A DNA stretch of 64,000 nt from Paenibacillus sedimenti (GTDB taxonomy: Bacteria > Bacillota > Bacilli > Paenibacillales > NBRC-103111). The stretch covers positions 496,001-560,000 of the forward strand of contig NZ_JACVVD010000004.1 of NCBI RefSeq assembly GCF_014534655.1, given 5' to 3'. This document shows, in pieces, positions 27,065 through 36,534 of this stretch; within the stretch, counting starts at the first letter, position 1, and every line of letters begins with the position of its first letter. The notes below the pieces were generated by a model. The model was not told the origin of the DNA. It made no database searches and saw only the letters and a program-made list of their open reading frames with translations. Made by a program: the position numbers and the translations under genes.

Positions 27065-29400
27065 TGTTCTCCCTCTCGTTTGGCCCATTCCCGATCCCTG
27101 TATTCGGTTGGGGTTAAGCCGGTTATTTTTTTGAAAATGCGCGTAAAGCTGTTCACGTTCGTGTAGCCCACCGATTCCGCGATGTCGCGAATTTTCTCGC
27201 TGCCGCCGGCCAGCCGTTCCTTCGATTTCTCGATGCGGATTTCCATCAGGTAATCGATGAAATTGCTGCCGGTATAATCCTTGAAAATTTTGCTCAAATG
27301 GGAAACGCTTATATGAAATTGATCGGACAAATAGTTCAACGACAAATCGCTTTGCATGTAATGGTTCCGAATGAACTTCATAATCTTCTCTACGGCGTCG
27401 TTCTTCTCCTTGCTGCTCCGTTTCGAGCGAATGCCCTCGATATATCCGGACAAGATACTGAAGGCAAAATCCCGGATGGGCTCTAGATGCTCATACTGCT
27501 CCAGCGTTTCGTACATATTTTGCGCCGGAACGAGCTCCTCTTGAGCGACGCCGATTTCTCCGGCCACGACTGCCGCTTTCATCAGCAGTTGAACGATCAG
27601 CTGCCTGATGTTGTCGGGCGGCACTTTGGAGGAAGCGAGCTTCTCAAACCAGCCGTTCACTTGGTGCTTCAACTTCTCTTCATCCAGCATCTTGATGGAA
27701 TCGATCATACCGTCCGTGAGCGTAAACAGGCGGTTGAACGCACCGACGCTGTAATTCTGGATATCATCAGCCGCAATGATCGAGTTGTTTCCCATAACCA
27801 GCTTGTATTCCAGCGCTTCCATGGACTGCTTATGCGAGATATGAATATCCTGCATCTTGTGAACCTCGCCGCCGATGCCAATAGAGATCGTCCTGCGGAA
27901 GTTCTCCTGCACGAAGTTTTTCAGCATGTCGGCTACGGCAACCGCACGAACAGCGTGTTTGGTGGTATCGCCGTCTTCGAAGCTCACAATGATCGCGCAT
28001 TGGCCGTCCTCCCACTCGACCGCCGCACCTTTGCTTTCCGCATTGATCAGCTCTTCCGCCACATTGCATAACGCGTAAGCATACAGATGCAAATCGCGCA
28101 TCGATGCGATTTCCGACTTCCGGTCGAATTCGGTGCTCATCACGATAAAATGATTCGGAAACAGCTGCACGCCCACCAGCTCCATGTACTGTCCGATATT
28201 TCGGTTCTGCGTCGGATAGTCAGTCAGAATTTCCATCAGAAGCCGCCATTTCATGATCGGCTTGCTTTCCTTGATCTGCTTCTGCAGCATCTCGCTGTCC
28301 GATAAAATGTTCTGCACCGCATCTTCGAAATGGACAAACTCGTTGCCCTTCATCCAGTCCGCACCGGCATACAACGGGTGGGTTTTCAGTTTTTTGGAAA
28401 GATTGGCGATGAACCGGTTGATCGGATTGAATGTCCACAGTCCAAGCAGAACGGCAAGGATGCCAGCAGCAACGAACAGAATGCCGGCGATGACGATCAG
28501 CGCATTGCGCACCTTGACGAGCGGTTTGTTTAGCTGAATTTCCGGAACGATACTGACGATTTTCCAGCCCGTATATTTGGAAGTGACGTAAAAGACCGAG
28601 CTGGCCTCGTCGCCAACGTCCGCCTTGAAATTGCCTTCGTCTTGTCCTTTCAACACTTTGGACATGACCGGTGCACCGCTCATATCCGCTCCCAGTTTGC
28701 TTTTATCCGAGCTCGACATCAGCCTGCCCTCGGGGGAAAGGATGAACGTATCGCCAAGAGTACGGTTTTTTGCATCGGTCAGCAGTTGATACAGCGCTTC
28801 TTCCTTGATATTGATGGCAACGGCTCCGCGACGGAAGCCCGGAGAGTGAATGAGCGGATACGTTCGGACCAGCGTCACCACGTTACGGTAGATCGGGAAG
28901 TTCGAAGCGTTCAACGAAACGGGCCGAGTCGTCAGCCAACTTGAATAACCGTCGAACTTTTCGAACTGCCGAATCCAGACGTAATCTTCCGGTGCTTGTT
29001 CATCTTTCAGTGCGCCTCCGGAAAACAACTGATTTCTTACATAAGAATATAAATCAATGGAAAAGACGTATTCCCCCGCGTTCACGAATCGGGTGATATA
29101 ATTGCTGAGATTGTACGCGTTATCCCGGCTTTCCGTCTCGTTTATGTCGTAATCGAAAAATTTCCTGACCTCTTGATTCTCCAGCATTTGAATCGTTTCT
29201 TTGTCGATCGCCTGAAGCATAAGCTCAATTTTGTGGTCGATCTGGCTGAGCAGCGCCATATGGGTATTCGTGGATTCGTATTTCAGCCGGTTCGTGGCGA
29301 CCCAGTATGACAAGAAAGAAATGACAAAAACGACGAGGAACAGGAGCGTCAGCAGCACCAAAACCGTTCTTTTCGTCGACCGGTATTGAAAGATGCTCAT
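27061..29400 (-). CDS. membrane-anchored AraC-family regulator (779 aa)
   Basis: One-component membrane sensor: a first membrane segment at about 12-33, an extracellular Cache-like sensor region, a second segment near 307-330, a cytoplasmic linker, and an AraC double helix-turn-helix in the last hundred residues (VGYTNVNSFTRIFKKITGLTP). It resembles the regulator at 4735-7038 in layout but not closely in sequence. It sits between the binding-protein gene (29 bases upstream) and the unknown enzyme (four-base overlap), so it is part of the operon and probably controls it by sensing an extracellular sugar or bound binding protein. Confidence 0.88.
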   Translation of the reverse strand: MSIFQYRSTKRTVLVLLTLLFLVVFVISFLSYWVATNRLKYESTNTHMALLSQIDHKIELMLQAIDKETIQMLENQEVRKFFDYDINETESRDNAYNLSNYITRFVNAGEYVFSIDLYSYVRNQLFSGGALKDEQAPEDYVWIRQFEKFDGYSSWLTTRPVSLNASNFPIYRNVVTLVRTYPLIHSPGFRRGAVAINIKEEALYQLLTDAKNRTLGDTFILSPEGRLMSSSDKSKLGADMSGAPVMSKVLKGQDEGNFKADVGDEASSVFYVTSKYTGWKIVSIVPEIQLNKPLVKVRNALIVIAGILFVAAGILAVLLGLWTFNPINRFIANLSKKLKTHPLYAGADWMKGNEFVHFEDAVQNILSDSEMLQKQIKESKPIMKWRLLMEILTDYPTQNRNIGQYMELVGVQLFPNHFIVMSTEFDRKSEIASMRDLHLYAYALCNVAEELINAESKGAAVEWEDGQCAIIVSFEDGDTTKHAVRAVAVADMLKNFVQENFRRTISIGIGGEVHKMQDIHISHKQSMEALEYKLVMGNNSIIAADDIQNYSVGAFNRLFTLTDGMIDSIKMLDEEKLKHQVNGWFEKLASSKVPPDNIRQLIVQLLMKAAVVAGEIGVAQEELVPAQNMYETLEQYEHLEPIRDFAFSILSGYIEGIRSKRSSKEKNDAVEKIMKFIRNHYMQSDLSLNYLSDQFHISVSHLSKIFKDYTGSNFIDYLMEIRIEKSKERLAGGSEKIRDIAESVGYTNVNSFTRIFKKITGLTPTEYRDREWAKREGEQ

Positions 29401-29429
29401 CCCCTGTCCCCCCTTTAGGTGTCTTAAAT

Positions 29430-31043
29430 TTATTTAAAATTCGACTTGTTCTTCTCGTACCATTCCTGCGCCAGCTGCTCCGCTTTGTCTCCGCCCAAAC
29501 GCTTCCACTCTTTCCGGAGATCCTCAAGCGCCTTTTCCGCTGTGTACCCGCTTTGAGTGACGGTTTTTGCCCGAATTTCATCGATCGTTTTCCTAATTGA
29601 CGCTTTCGCTTCGTTGATTTCGATCACGTTCGGCTGGTAAGGAATGTCACGGCGGAACTTGTTTTTCAAGACGGTATTGAGCGATTTCACTTCCAGATTG
29701 GCAATCTTCTGGGAGAGCGGGTCCTGCGCCGCTTTGATCGGCCAATCCTCCGCCTTTTCAATAAGCGGTCTCAAAACCCCGTATTCGCTGGCATATAATA
29801 CTTCTTTCTTGAACTTGTCATTATCCGTCTTTTGCGGAATTCCGTTCACCAGCTTATAGTGTGTGCCTTCCGTTCCGAAGTTCAGCGAGAACCAGCCTTT
29901 ATCCATGATCCAATCCAAATATTGGATTGCAGCTTTCGGGTTTTTCATGTTCTTGTTAAACGTTACGTAAATGAAGGCCGGCGTCTCTTGGTAGGTACCG
30001 TATTTGCCGTATTTCGTAGATACAGGTTCCAGAGGGGCCAGCAGTGCGTTCGGGTTGTTCGTCATCAGATCCCGGTTCATGACTTGAACCGTTCCGCCGC
30101 CCCATTGACACATGCAGATCCCCGCCTTGCCCGTCGTCCAAAGCTGCTTTGTCCGTGAATTGTCTTTATCGGTGAACAGTTCTTTGTCGAGAAGACCCAA
30201 GTCGTACATCTTTTTCTCCGTCGCAAGCGCATCGCCGTAGCGGTCGAGAGTCGGCCCGTATTTCATTTTGCCGTCTTCGAGGTACCAGTCGGCCCAGACC
30301 GCGCCGAACATCGCCGAAATTACGTCGCCAAACGTATAGCCGACGATCGGAACGGTATCGGCCTTTCCGTTGCCGTCCGGGTCATTATCTTTAAACGCTT
30401 GGGCAACCGCGATCAATTCGTCCATCGTTGTAGGCGTTTTCAACCCGAGCTTGTCGAGCCAATCCTGCCTGATCCATATACCGTGGTTCGCAATGGTGCT
30501 GATTGTCCGTTTGGTGGTCATGGCGTAAATTTTGCCGTCAAATGAAATATACGGCTTCAGATCCGGATTTTCCTGCAAATATTTTTTGTAAGACGTGCTA
30601 TATTTGTCAATATACTCGTCGATCGGCTGTATGACGCCTTGCGTGACCAGATTTCCGATATAATTGCGGTCATATTCCCAGATGAGATCCGGCGCCTGGT
30701 TGGACGCAACCAATACATTCAATTTCTCTTGCGCCTGATTACGCGGAACGGGCACGACCTTGAGATTGATGCCGGACTGCTCACGAATCCATTTGACCCA
30801 GCGGTTCTCCTCATACGTCCCCTCGTCGCTGGATACTTGCCCCCTGTCGAACATCGAAATGCTGACATCCTTCGGCAGCTTGTCGTACTTATCCTCCTGC
30901 TTGGCGCCTGCTGGGGCTGCGCTGTTGCCATTGCCGCTTGCTCCAGTCGTATCGCCGGTTTTCGAGCACCCGGACATCGCTACGACCAATGCAAGGCAAG
31001 CCGGGAGCGCCAGCCCGATCCATTTCTTGAAACCCGATTTCAT
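29430..31043 (-). CDS. extracellular sugar-binding lipoprotein (LplA type, 537 aa)
   Basis: Binding protein of a CUT1-type importer. A signal peptide ends in a lipobox with Cys26 (MSGC), followed by a Gly/Ser/Asn linker. The length (537 residues) and the pairing with LplB/LplC permeases match the binding protein at 998-2608, but the sequences differ enough to imply another ligand. The GH105 gene at the head of the operon hydrolyses unsaturated uronyl residues, so the ligand may be an unsaturated oligosaccharide released by a lyase. That is inference from context. Confidence 0.9.
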   Translation of the reverse strand: MKSGFKKWIGLALPACLALVVAMSGCSKTGDTTGASGNGNSAAPAGAKQEDKYDKLPKDVSISMFDRGQVSSDEGTYEENRWVKWIREQSGINLKVVPVPRNQAQEKLNVLVASNQAPDLIWEYDRNYIGNLVTQGVIQPIDEYIDKYSTSYKKYLQENPDLKPYISFDGKIYAMTTKRTISTIANHGIWIRQDWLDKLGLKTPTTMDELIAVAQAFKDNDPDGNGKADTVPIVGYTFGDVISAMFGAVWADWYLEDGKMKYGPTLDRYGDALATEKKMYDLGLLDKELFTDKDNSRTKQLWTTGKAGICMCQWGGGTVQVMNRDLMTNNPNALLAPLEPVSTKYGKYGTYQETPAFIYVTFNKNMKNPKAAIQYLDWIMDKGWFSLNFGTEGTHYKLVNGIPQKTDNDKFKKEVLYASEYGVLRPLIEKAEDWPIKAAQDPLSQKIANLEVKSLNTVLKNKFRRDIPYQPNVIEINEAKASIRKTIDEIRAKTVTQSGYTAEKALEDLRKEWKRLGGDKAEQLAQEWYEKNKSNFK

Positions 31044-31105
31044 GCGACTCCTCCTCTTTTTTTCAACATACTTGATTTATCACAAGGCTGCAAGCCATTA
31101 TGACC

Positions 31106-31978
31106 TTACCCTTTTACTGAGCCCAACAAGACCCCTTTGACGAAGTGTTTCTGAAGGAACGGGTAAATGCACAAAATCGGTAAAATGGCGATGACGATCG
31201 CCGCGGCCCGTACGCTTTCCGCCGTGATGGTCGTTTGCGAGACCCCTTCGCCGTTCGTTGTGCTAAGCAGCTCCGAACTGACGTTTTGAATCATTTGGTA
31301 GAGCTTGACCGTCACCGACAATTTGTCTGTGCTTTTGATGTAAATCAGCACGGACAAATATGAATTCCACCAGCCTACTGCGTAAAACAAGGTCAGGGCG
31401 GCGATCACCGGAAGAGACAAAGGGAGAATGATCTTCCATAAAATCGTCAAGTCCTTAGCGCCGTCCATGGCTGCCGATTCCTCCATTTCCTCGGGCAGCC
31501 CTTCGAAAAACGATTTCATGACAAACATGTTATAAGCGCTTATGAGCGCAGGAAGCCACAGGGACCAATAGGAGTTGATCAGCCCGAGTGCGTTTATCAG
31601 CAGAAAGTTCGGGATCAGCCCGCCGCCGAACAGCATCGTAAATAGGATGGCCATCAACATGATGTTGCGCCCCTTCAATCGCCGTTTGGACAGCGGATAC
31701 GCGGCCATGACGGTGAACAGCATATTGAAGGCGGTGCCGACCACTGTAATGATGACCGTATTTTTCATCGCGACGAGCAGTTGCCCGTCGAGCCATAGGT
31801 TTCTGTAAGCATCGAGGTTGAACTCGATCGGCCAAAGATACACCTCGCCCGCGTTGATCGCACGGCTGCTGCTGAATGAAACGGCCAACACGTTGATGAA
31901 CGGAAACAGCGTTGCGCAGGCGAAGACTGCCAGCAAAATCGCAATTAACACTTGAGACCGTTTGGATGAATGGATCAT
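31106..31978 (-). CDS. sugar ABC transporter permease (LplC/YtcP type)
   Basis: A 290-residue membrane protein with six predicted segments and the EAA loop EESAAMDGAKD followed by an LP turn. Its tail (FVKGVLLGSVKG) is that of the second permease in LplB/LplC pairs. It starts one base after the first permease gene ends and precedes the binding-protein gene by 62 bases. It is part of the GH105 operon. Confidence 0.9.
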   Translation of the reverse strand: MIHSSKRSQVLIAILLAVFACATLFPFINVLAVSFSSSRAINAGEVYLWPIEFNLDAYRNLWLDGQLLVAMKNTVIITVVGTAFNMLFTVMAAYPLSKRRLKGRNIMLMAILFTMLFGGGLIPNFLLINALGLINSYWSLWLPALISAYNMFVMKSFFEGLPEEMEESAAMDGAKDLTILWKIILPLSLPVIAALTLFYAVGWWNSYLSVLIYIKSTDKLSVTVKLYQMIQNVSSELLSTTNGEGVSQTTITAESVRAAAIVIAILPILCIYPFLQKHFVKGVLLGSVKG

Positions 31979-31979
31979 G

Positions 31980-32897
31980 CTACCATAACCCCCGTTCCCC
32001 CATCGCCCGGATCAAACGATTGACCGAAACGACCAGAATTAAAGCGACTATCGATTGAAATAGGCCCAGTGCGGTCGTGTAGCTGTACTGCAGTCCAACG
32101 ATACCGCGATTGTACACATAAGTGCTGATCACTTCGGCGACACTGGTTACAGTTGAATTTTGCAGCGCAAACACGTGCTCAAAGCCGACGTCCATCATAC
32201 GCCCCACCTGCAGTACAAGTAATATCGCAACGGTACTGCGGATGCCGGGCAGCGTGATATGCCAAATCTGCCTCAGCTTTCCCGCTCCGTCCATCGCCGC
32301 GGCTTCATAGAGCTGCGGGTTGATGGAGGCCATTGCGGCAAGGTACAGGATTGTCCCGAAGCCGGCTTCCCGCCAAATGCTCGAGCCGACGAAAGACACG
32401 GGCCACCAAAAGGTGCTGGCCATAAAATAAATCGCTTCCAGCCCGAACAGCTTCAGGACTGCGTTTACGACCCCGGTACTTGGCGACAAGAGCGCAATGA
32501 CGATCCCGCCAAGCACAACCCATGACATAAAATGCGGAATGTACAGGAAATTTTGCAGCATCCGCTTGTACCATTCCGTACGAAGTTCATTCAGCATGAG
32601 CGCCAGCACGATCGGAACCGGGAAAGCGAAAACGAGACTGTACACATTCAGAAGCAGCGTGTTTCTTAAGATAATGTAAAAGTCACGGCTCGTAAACAGC
32701 TTCCTGAATTGATCGAAACCTACCCAGGGACTTCCCCAAATGCCTTCGGCCAAACGATAATTTTTAAACGCCATCACTTCGCCGAGCATCGGCACATATT
32801 TAAAGATGATAAAATACAAGGCTACGGGAATGAGAAGCATGTACAAATATTTGTCCCTGTCCCATTGCTTCCGCCAACCTCGTGTTCTTGGCTGCAT
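31980..32897 (-). CDS. sugar ABC transporter permease (LplB type)
   Basis: First permease of the GH105-operon importer, 305 residues. The EAA loop reads LYEAAAMDGAGK with a downstream LP turn. The reading frame is open to 33047, but the ATG at 32897 is preferred: a GGGAGAAGG site precedes it, the protein then begins with the usual basic tail (QPRTRGWRKQWDRDK) before the first membrane segment, and the extra 50 residues look unlike a transporter. No importer ATPase is encoded nearby. Confidence 0.88.
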   Translation of the reverse strand: MQPRTRGWRKQWDRDKYLYMLLIPVALYFIIFKYVPMLGEVMAFKNYRLAEGIWGSPWVGFDQFRKLFTSRDFYIILRNTLLLNVYSLVFAFPVPIVLALMLNELRTEWYKRMLQNFLYIPHFMSWVVLGGIVIALLSPSTGVVNAVLKLFGLEAIYFMASTFWWPVSFVGSSIWREAGFGTILYLAAMASINPQLYEAAAMDGAGKLRQIWHITLPGIRSTVAILLVLQVGRMMDVGFEHVFALQNSTVTSVAEVISTYVYNRGIVGLQYSYTTALGLFQSIVALILVVSVNRLIRAMGERGLW

Positions 32898-33039
32898 ATG
32901 CCTTCTCCCTTCTCCCTCTTCCAGATGAAATGATCGGACCGATACCCATAAGGTAGCAGACGGATAGCGGGATGCAATTCTGCACTTTTTGTTCGATGCT
33001 GCTTTTGTCCGGTTTTTGGCATCGTCTTTTTTTGTGATG

Positions 33040-34080
33040 TCATTCAATTTTTGTCAGGAAACTGTTTAGCAGCATCAGCGTCAATCCCTGCCCGTACTGC
33101 GTCGGATAGCATGGGATCGCGTTATATGCGTCTACCGTTGCCAAAACCGCCGTCCCGCCGGAAACGCCAAGCACTTCCCCGTCCGCAGCAATGCGTCCGA
33201 GCACAGCTTGAAACGCCCTGTCGGCGGCAGGCCGCAGGCCGGAATCGAGCAGCCCTTCGCGGATGCCGCGCATGATGCCGCAGGCAATGCCTGCGCTGCC
33301 GGAGGTTTCGCGGTAAAAGTCCGGACGGTCCATCACGGTGCTCCACAAACCGTCATCCTGCTGAAAGCGGACGATGCCTTCCATCATCCGTTTGTACCGG
33401 TCCGTCAATTCGGGCGGAATGTTCGTCAGCCCGCGTATTTCGTGCAGGATTTCCGGCAGTCCCAAGGCAATCCAGGCATTCGCGCGCGTCCAGCGGGCAG
33501 CGGACATATGGTTCGCTGAGATGCAATTCCAGCCGTGAAACAGTACGCCGGTTTCCCGGTCCTGCAGCAGCTGCAAGTGGATCAGAGTCTGCTGGACGGC
33601 TTCCGCGGCATAGTCGGCGCTGCCTGTCAGCCTTGCGGTTCGCGCCAGAAACAGTACCGCCATGAATACCGTATCCGCCCACACCTGCTCGGGAAACTCC
33701 GCGTTCTCCGTTACCGTGTGCTCGAATGCCCGCTCCCGCGTCCTCGGCGCCTCGTTCAGCAGCCATTCGGCGAGGCGGTGTGAGGCTTCCATATAATAGG
33801 AATCCCCCGTATGCCGGTATAACGGCGCATACACTGCGTACGGTACGATGGAGTTGATCACTTTTCCCCCTGCCGACTTGACCCGGTTTCTTCTCTCCCA
33901 TCCAAGCACAAATTCCAGCACGTCCTGGCGTCCGGTCCTGTGGCCATAGTCCGCGATTGCCGTCACGCCGACGCCGGGCACCCAGTCCCATGCGTTCAAA
34001 TCAAGCCCCCACCTTCCCGGATAGTCCTTCCGCATATAATCAAATACGCGGACCGCTTGCTCCTGTAGATTCAAATCCAT
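33040..34080 (-). CDS. GH105/GH88-type unsaturated uronyl hydrolase (346 aa)
   Basis: An (alpha/alpha)6-barrel hydrolase of the YteR type. Members remove the unsaturated uronic acid left at the non-reducing end by polysaccharide lyases, by hydrating the double bond rather than by ordinary glycoside hydrolysis. Asp136 in EQVWADTVFMA corresponds to the catalytic Asp of YteR. The HGWNCISANHMSAARWTRANAW motif (His182, Trp183) matches the substrate-binding loop. There is no signal peptide, so it is cytoplasmic. GGAGG lies seven bases before the start. It heads the operon 34080 to 25370. The natural substrate is probably a lyase product of rhamnogalacturonan or a related polymer. Confidence 0.88.
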   Translation of the reverse strand: MDLNLQEQAVRVFDYMRKDYPGRWGLDLNAWDWVPGVGVTAIADYGHRTGRQDVLEFVLGWERRNRVKSAGGKVINSIVPYAVYAPLYRHTGDSYYMEASHRLAEWLLNEAPRTRERAFEHTVTENAEFPEQVWADTVFMAVLFLARTARLTGSADYAAEAVQQTLIHLQLLQDRETGVLFHGWNCISANHMSAARWTRANAWIALGLPEILHEIRGLTNIPPELTDRYKRMMEGIVRFQQDDGLWSTVMDRPDFYRETSGSAGIACGIMRGIREGLLDSGLRPAADRAFQAVLGRIAADGEVLGVSGGTAVLATVDAYNAIPCYPTQYGQGLTLMLLNSFLTKIE

Positions 34081-34331
34081 CCGTTATCCTCCGTTACCAA
34101 TGTTCATGAAACCGCATTCAAACTTTCGTACCCAATGTAGCATGCCGCACGGATAAAGAATATCTTCAATGTTTTGGCGGCTATGCTTTTTCGGTTTTTA
34201 CTTGCCTTCATTTTTTGTGATCGCATACTTTTTTTGATAAAGCTTTGTTATTCTTCATTGTTGATTTCTAACCATTAGAAAAACCACCTAAACAATTAGC
34301 GATCAATTCGAAACTATCGTTACCCCATATA

Positions 34332-34402
34332 TATACTCGAAAAATCATACAGATTTATCCTTCAAACGGTAATTTCCATAGTTATACTCGAAAAATCATA
34401 CA
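34332..34402. repeat. 20-base direct repeat, two copies
   Basis: TATACTCGAAAAATCATACA occurs identically at 34332-34351 and 34383-34402, 51 bases apart. A palindrome with ATTTCATACA follows. It resembles dispersed intergenic repeat material rather than a gene feature. Confidence 0.85.
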
Positions 34403-34640
34403 CAAAAGCTCTAATTGAAGCGAAGAGCCCGATTTTATATGAAATTTCATACAAAATCGTTGTTTCTGTGATTTATGAACCTTCGCAGTTCCGCTCTTTT
34501 TTAAGTCCCGTCACTTAAATAAAGAAAATCAACAACTAAGTTTAAAGAGCCTTTGATAAAGATGCCTTGCCGGTTGTGCAAAACGAATGCTTTCCGCTGC
34601 TGGATTTGAACCACCTGGATTGTGCGACTGTAAGGCATAC

Positions 34641-34667
34641 AACAAAAAGCCCCGGAAACGGGGCTTT
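34641..34667 (-). terminator. intrinsic terminator of the double-GH43 gene
   Basis: A nine-base stem AAAGCCCCG / CGGGGCTTT with a four-base loop, followed by TTTTTGTTG on the minus strand, 50 bases after the stop at 34717. Confidence 0.9.
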
Positions 34668-34716
34668 GCCAACAATCTGGCCGCCGCATCATGCGGTGGC
34701 GTTCTTGATTCGGTAT

Positions 34717-36534
34717 TCATTTTGGTATGGCGAAGTTCGGAGTTCCGTCCTCATTCCAATTCAATACTTGCACGCGTGTATGGCGATTGGGATCATACAG
34801 CGGATCGCCCACGATTTGCTTGTAGCTTCGCGAATGATATACCAGAATATCGGCCGATCCATCCTCCGAAACGGTGAAGCTGTTGTGGCCCGGGCCGTAT
34901 TGTCCGGTTTCTTCACTCGACCGGAACACAGGCTCCGGCGATTTAGTCCATGAATGCGGATCTAACAAATCACTGGTATCCAAAGCTGTCAGCAGCCCCA
35001 TGCAATAATTGCTGTCCGTTGCGCTTGCCGAATAGCTGATGAATATTTTCCCGTTCTTCTTGAGTACCGCAGGCCCTTCGTTCACCCGGAAGCCTACGGT
35101 TTCCCATGCAAATTCCGGCTTTGAAAGCAAGACCTGCTTGCCTCGAATCGTCCATGGATCGGACATTTCGGCGATATACAAATTGGAATTTCCTTGCTTG
35201 TCCGGGCCCTCCTGCGCCCAAACCAAATACCTTACGCCTCGATGCTCGAAGGTTGTGGCATCCAAAGAGAAGGATTCCCAATTGGTCCGAAGCTGGCCCT
35301 TTTCCACCCATGTCGGTTCCAGCGGATTGGCCGCATCATTTTCAAGAACATACATGCGGTGCTGCCATACTTCCTTCTCGTTCTCATCCGAGCCTCCGGC
35401 AGCAAAATGGATGTACCATTTGCCGTCGAAATAATGGATTTCAGGCGCCCAAATATGCGCGCTCATTCTCCCCTTCGCGTGTTTTCGCCAAATGACGGCC
35501 GGTTCGGCGTTCCCGAGCTCCTGAATCGTTCTTGCCCTTCTAAGCTCGATGCAGTCGTACGCGGGAACCGAAGCGGTAAAATAATAGTAGCCGTCTGTAT
35601 GCTTGTAAATCCACGGGTCTGCCCGCTGCTCGACGATCGGATTGCGGAATTGCCGCTTGATGCTTAACCGGCCGTTCTCCTCGCATATCGGCAAAAATAG
35701 CGGCCTTTCATTCGGAGTCTTATTGGGTCTGTGAATAGCCAGCATCAATTCCCCTTCGAACGTGGTAAACAGCATGCCGTGACCTCCGTCTTGCCCGAAT
35801 AACGGCTCGCGGTCTTGCACCCAAGGCCCCCTGATGTCACCTGTATCCGAACGGGCGATACCGATCGCATAACCGTTCGCTCCGTGGCTTGACCACAGCA
35901 TCAGGAGATCCCCGTTTGCCGCGCGGTGCAAGTAGGGTCCGTCCGTTACGAAGTTCTTTTTCCCGTTTGATGCGGCACCGCTTCCAACAGCCCACGGCGC
36001 ATCGGAAGCATGAAATAATAGCACAGGCTCTCCGTCAGCGGATTTCAAGTCCCCGCTTAGTGGCAAGGCACACATTTCGCCGTCCTGCACCTGCAGCCAT
36101 TCATGGCAAAAGATCATCCAAGGCTTTCCGGCACCGTCGACATACAGCGTCCCGTCCAAGCACTCCCAATCGCCAGGCGTGACCGGTCCGTCCGAATGAG
36201 GCCGGAAAGGCCCGACCGGATTATCGGATACGAGAATTTGCGTGCCCCTGCATGTGCCGTCCGCCTTAAAGCTGGCAAACATATAAAACTTGCCTTCATA
36301 GATGTACACTTCAGGAGCCCAGTAATGCCGGTCCGCCCAGAATCCTTCTTCCGGCCGAAAAGCAGGGTAAGGTCCTTCCCAGCGATCAAGATCGTCGCTC
36401 ATATACACATCAAAGCCGGTTGCTTTTCCTTCCCATACATTTTTGTCCGTAGTTCCGTAAAGAAAGTACTTTTTCCTATCTTTTACGGTCAGTACGAACG
36501 GATCGCGGATTTGAATTTGTTCTTTGGTCAGCAT
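34717..36534 (-). CDS. tandem double GH43 glycoside hydrolase (605 aa)
   Basis: Two five-bladed beta-propeller GH43 domains in one chain. The second domain (about 295-590) has the full catalytic set: Asp306 (RADPWI), Asp425 (SLDATT) and Glu486 (NEGPAV), fitting an alpha-L-arabinofuranosidase or beta-xylosidase. The first (about 5-285) has Asp11 (RDPF) and Asp127 (CLDGTL), but where a Glu-Gly-Pro acid motif is expected it reads Thr-Asp198-Gly-Pro-Tyr-Leu. Asp in place of Glu may mark a distinct subfamily or a weaker or altered activity. No signal peptide is seen. The start has GGAGAG four bases upstream. It is a single-gene unit, divergent from the GH36 gene. The tandem arrangement suggests two cuts on one branched oligosaccharide. 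Confidence 0.87.
   Translation of the reverse strand: MLTKEQIQIRDPFVLTVKDRKKYFLYGTTDKNVWEGKATGFDVYMSDDLDRWEGPYPAFRPEEGFWADRHYWAPEVYIYEGKFYMFASFKADGTCRGTQILVSDNPVGPFRPHSDGPVTPGDWECLDGTLYVDGAGKPWMIFCHEWLQVQDGEMCALPLSGDLKSADGEPVLLFHASDAPWAVGSGAASNGKKNFVTDGPYLHRAANGDLLMLWSSHGANGYAIGIARSDTGDIRGPWVQDREPLFGQDGGHGMLFTTFEGELMLAIHRPNKTPNERPLFLPICEENGRLSIKRQFRNPIVEQRADPWIYKHTDGYYYFTASVPAYDCIELRRARTIQELGNAEPAVIWRKHAKGRMSAHIWAPEIHYFDGKWYIHFAAGGSDENEKEVWQHRMYVLENDAANPLEPTWVEKGQLRTNWESFSLDATTFEHRGVRYLVWAQEGPDKQGNSNLYIAEMSDPWTIRGKQVLLSKPEFAWETVGFRVNEGPAVLKKNGKIFISYSASATDSNYCMGLLTALDTSDLLDPHSWTKSPEPVFRSSEETGQYGPGHNSFTVSEDGSADILVYHSRSYKQIVGDPLYDPNRHTRVQVLNWNEDGTPNFAIPK

Larger units (their letters stand above)
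34081..34716. other. 0.64 kb non-coding stretch with short repeats
   Basis: It holds the upstream region of the GH105 operon (34081-34250), two copies of a 20-base repeat, a palindrome TATGAAATTTCATA at 34438-34451, a tRNA-3'-half-like segment near 34588-34640 and a terminator. No credible gene was found. Confidence 0.6.

Noticed and set aside
32898..33047. Longer N-terminus for the LplB-type permease
   Set aside because: No ribosome-binding site at the upstream ATG, overlap with the GH105 gene end, and the added residues do not look like a permease; the ATG at 32897 fits better.
34587..34877. Open frame with the GFEPPG start, considered as a small protein
   Set aside because: The GFEP pattern is what tRNA-like T-arm sequence gives when read on the opposite strand, and most of the frame lies antisense to the GH43 gene end.
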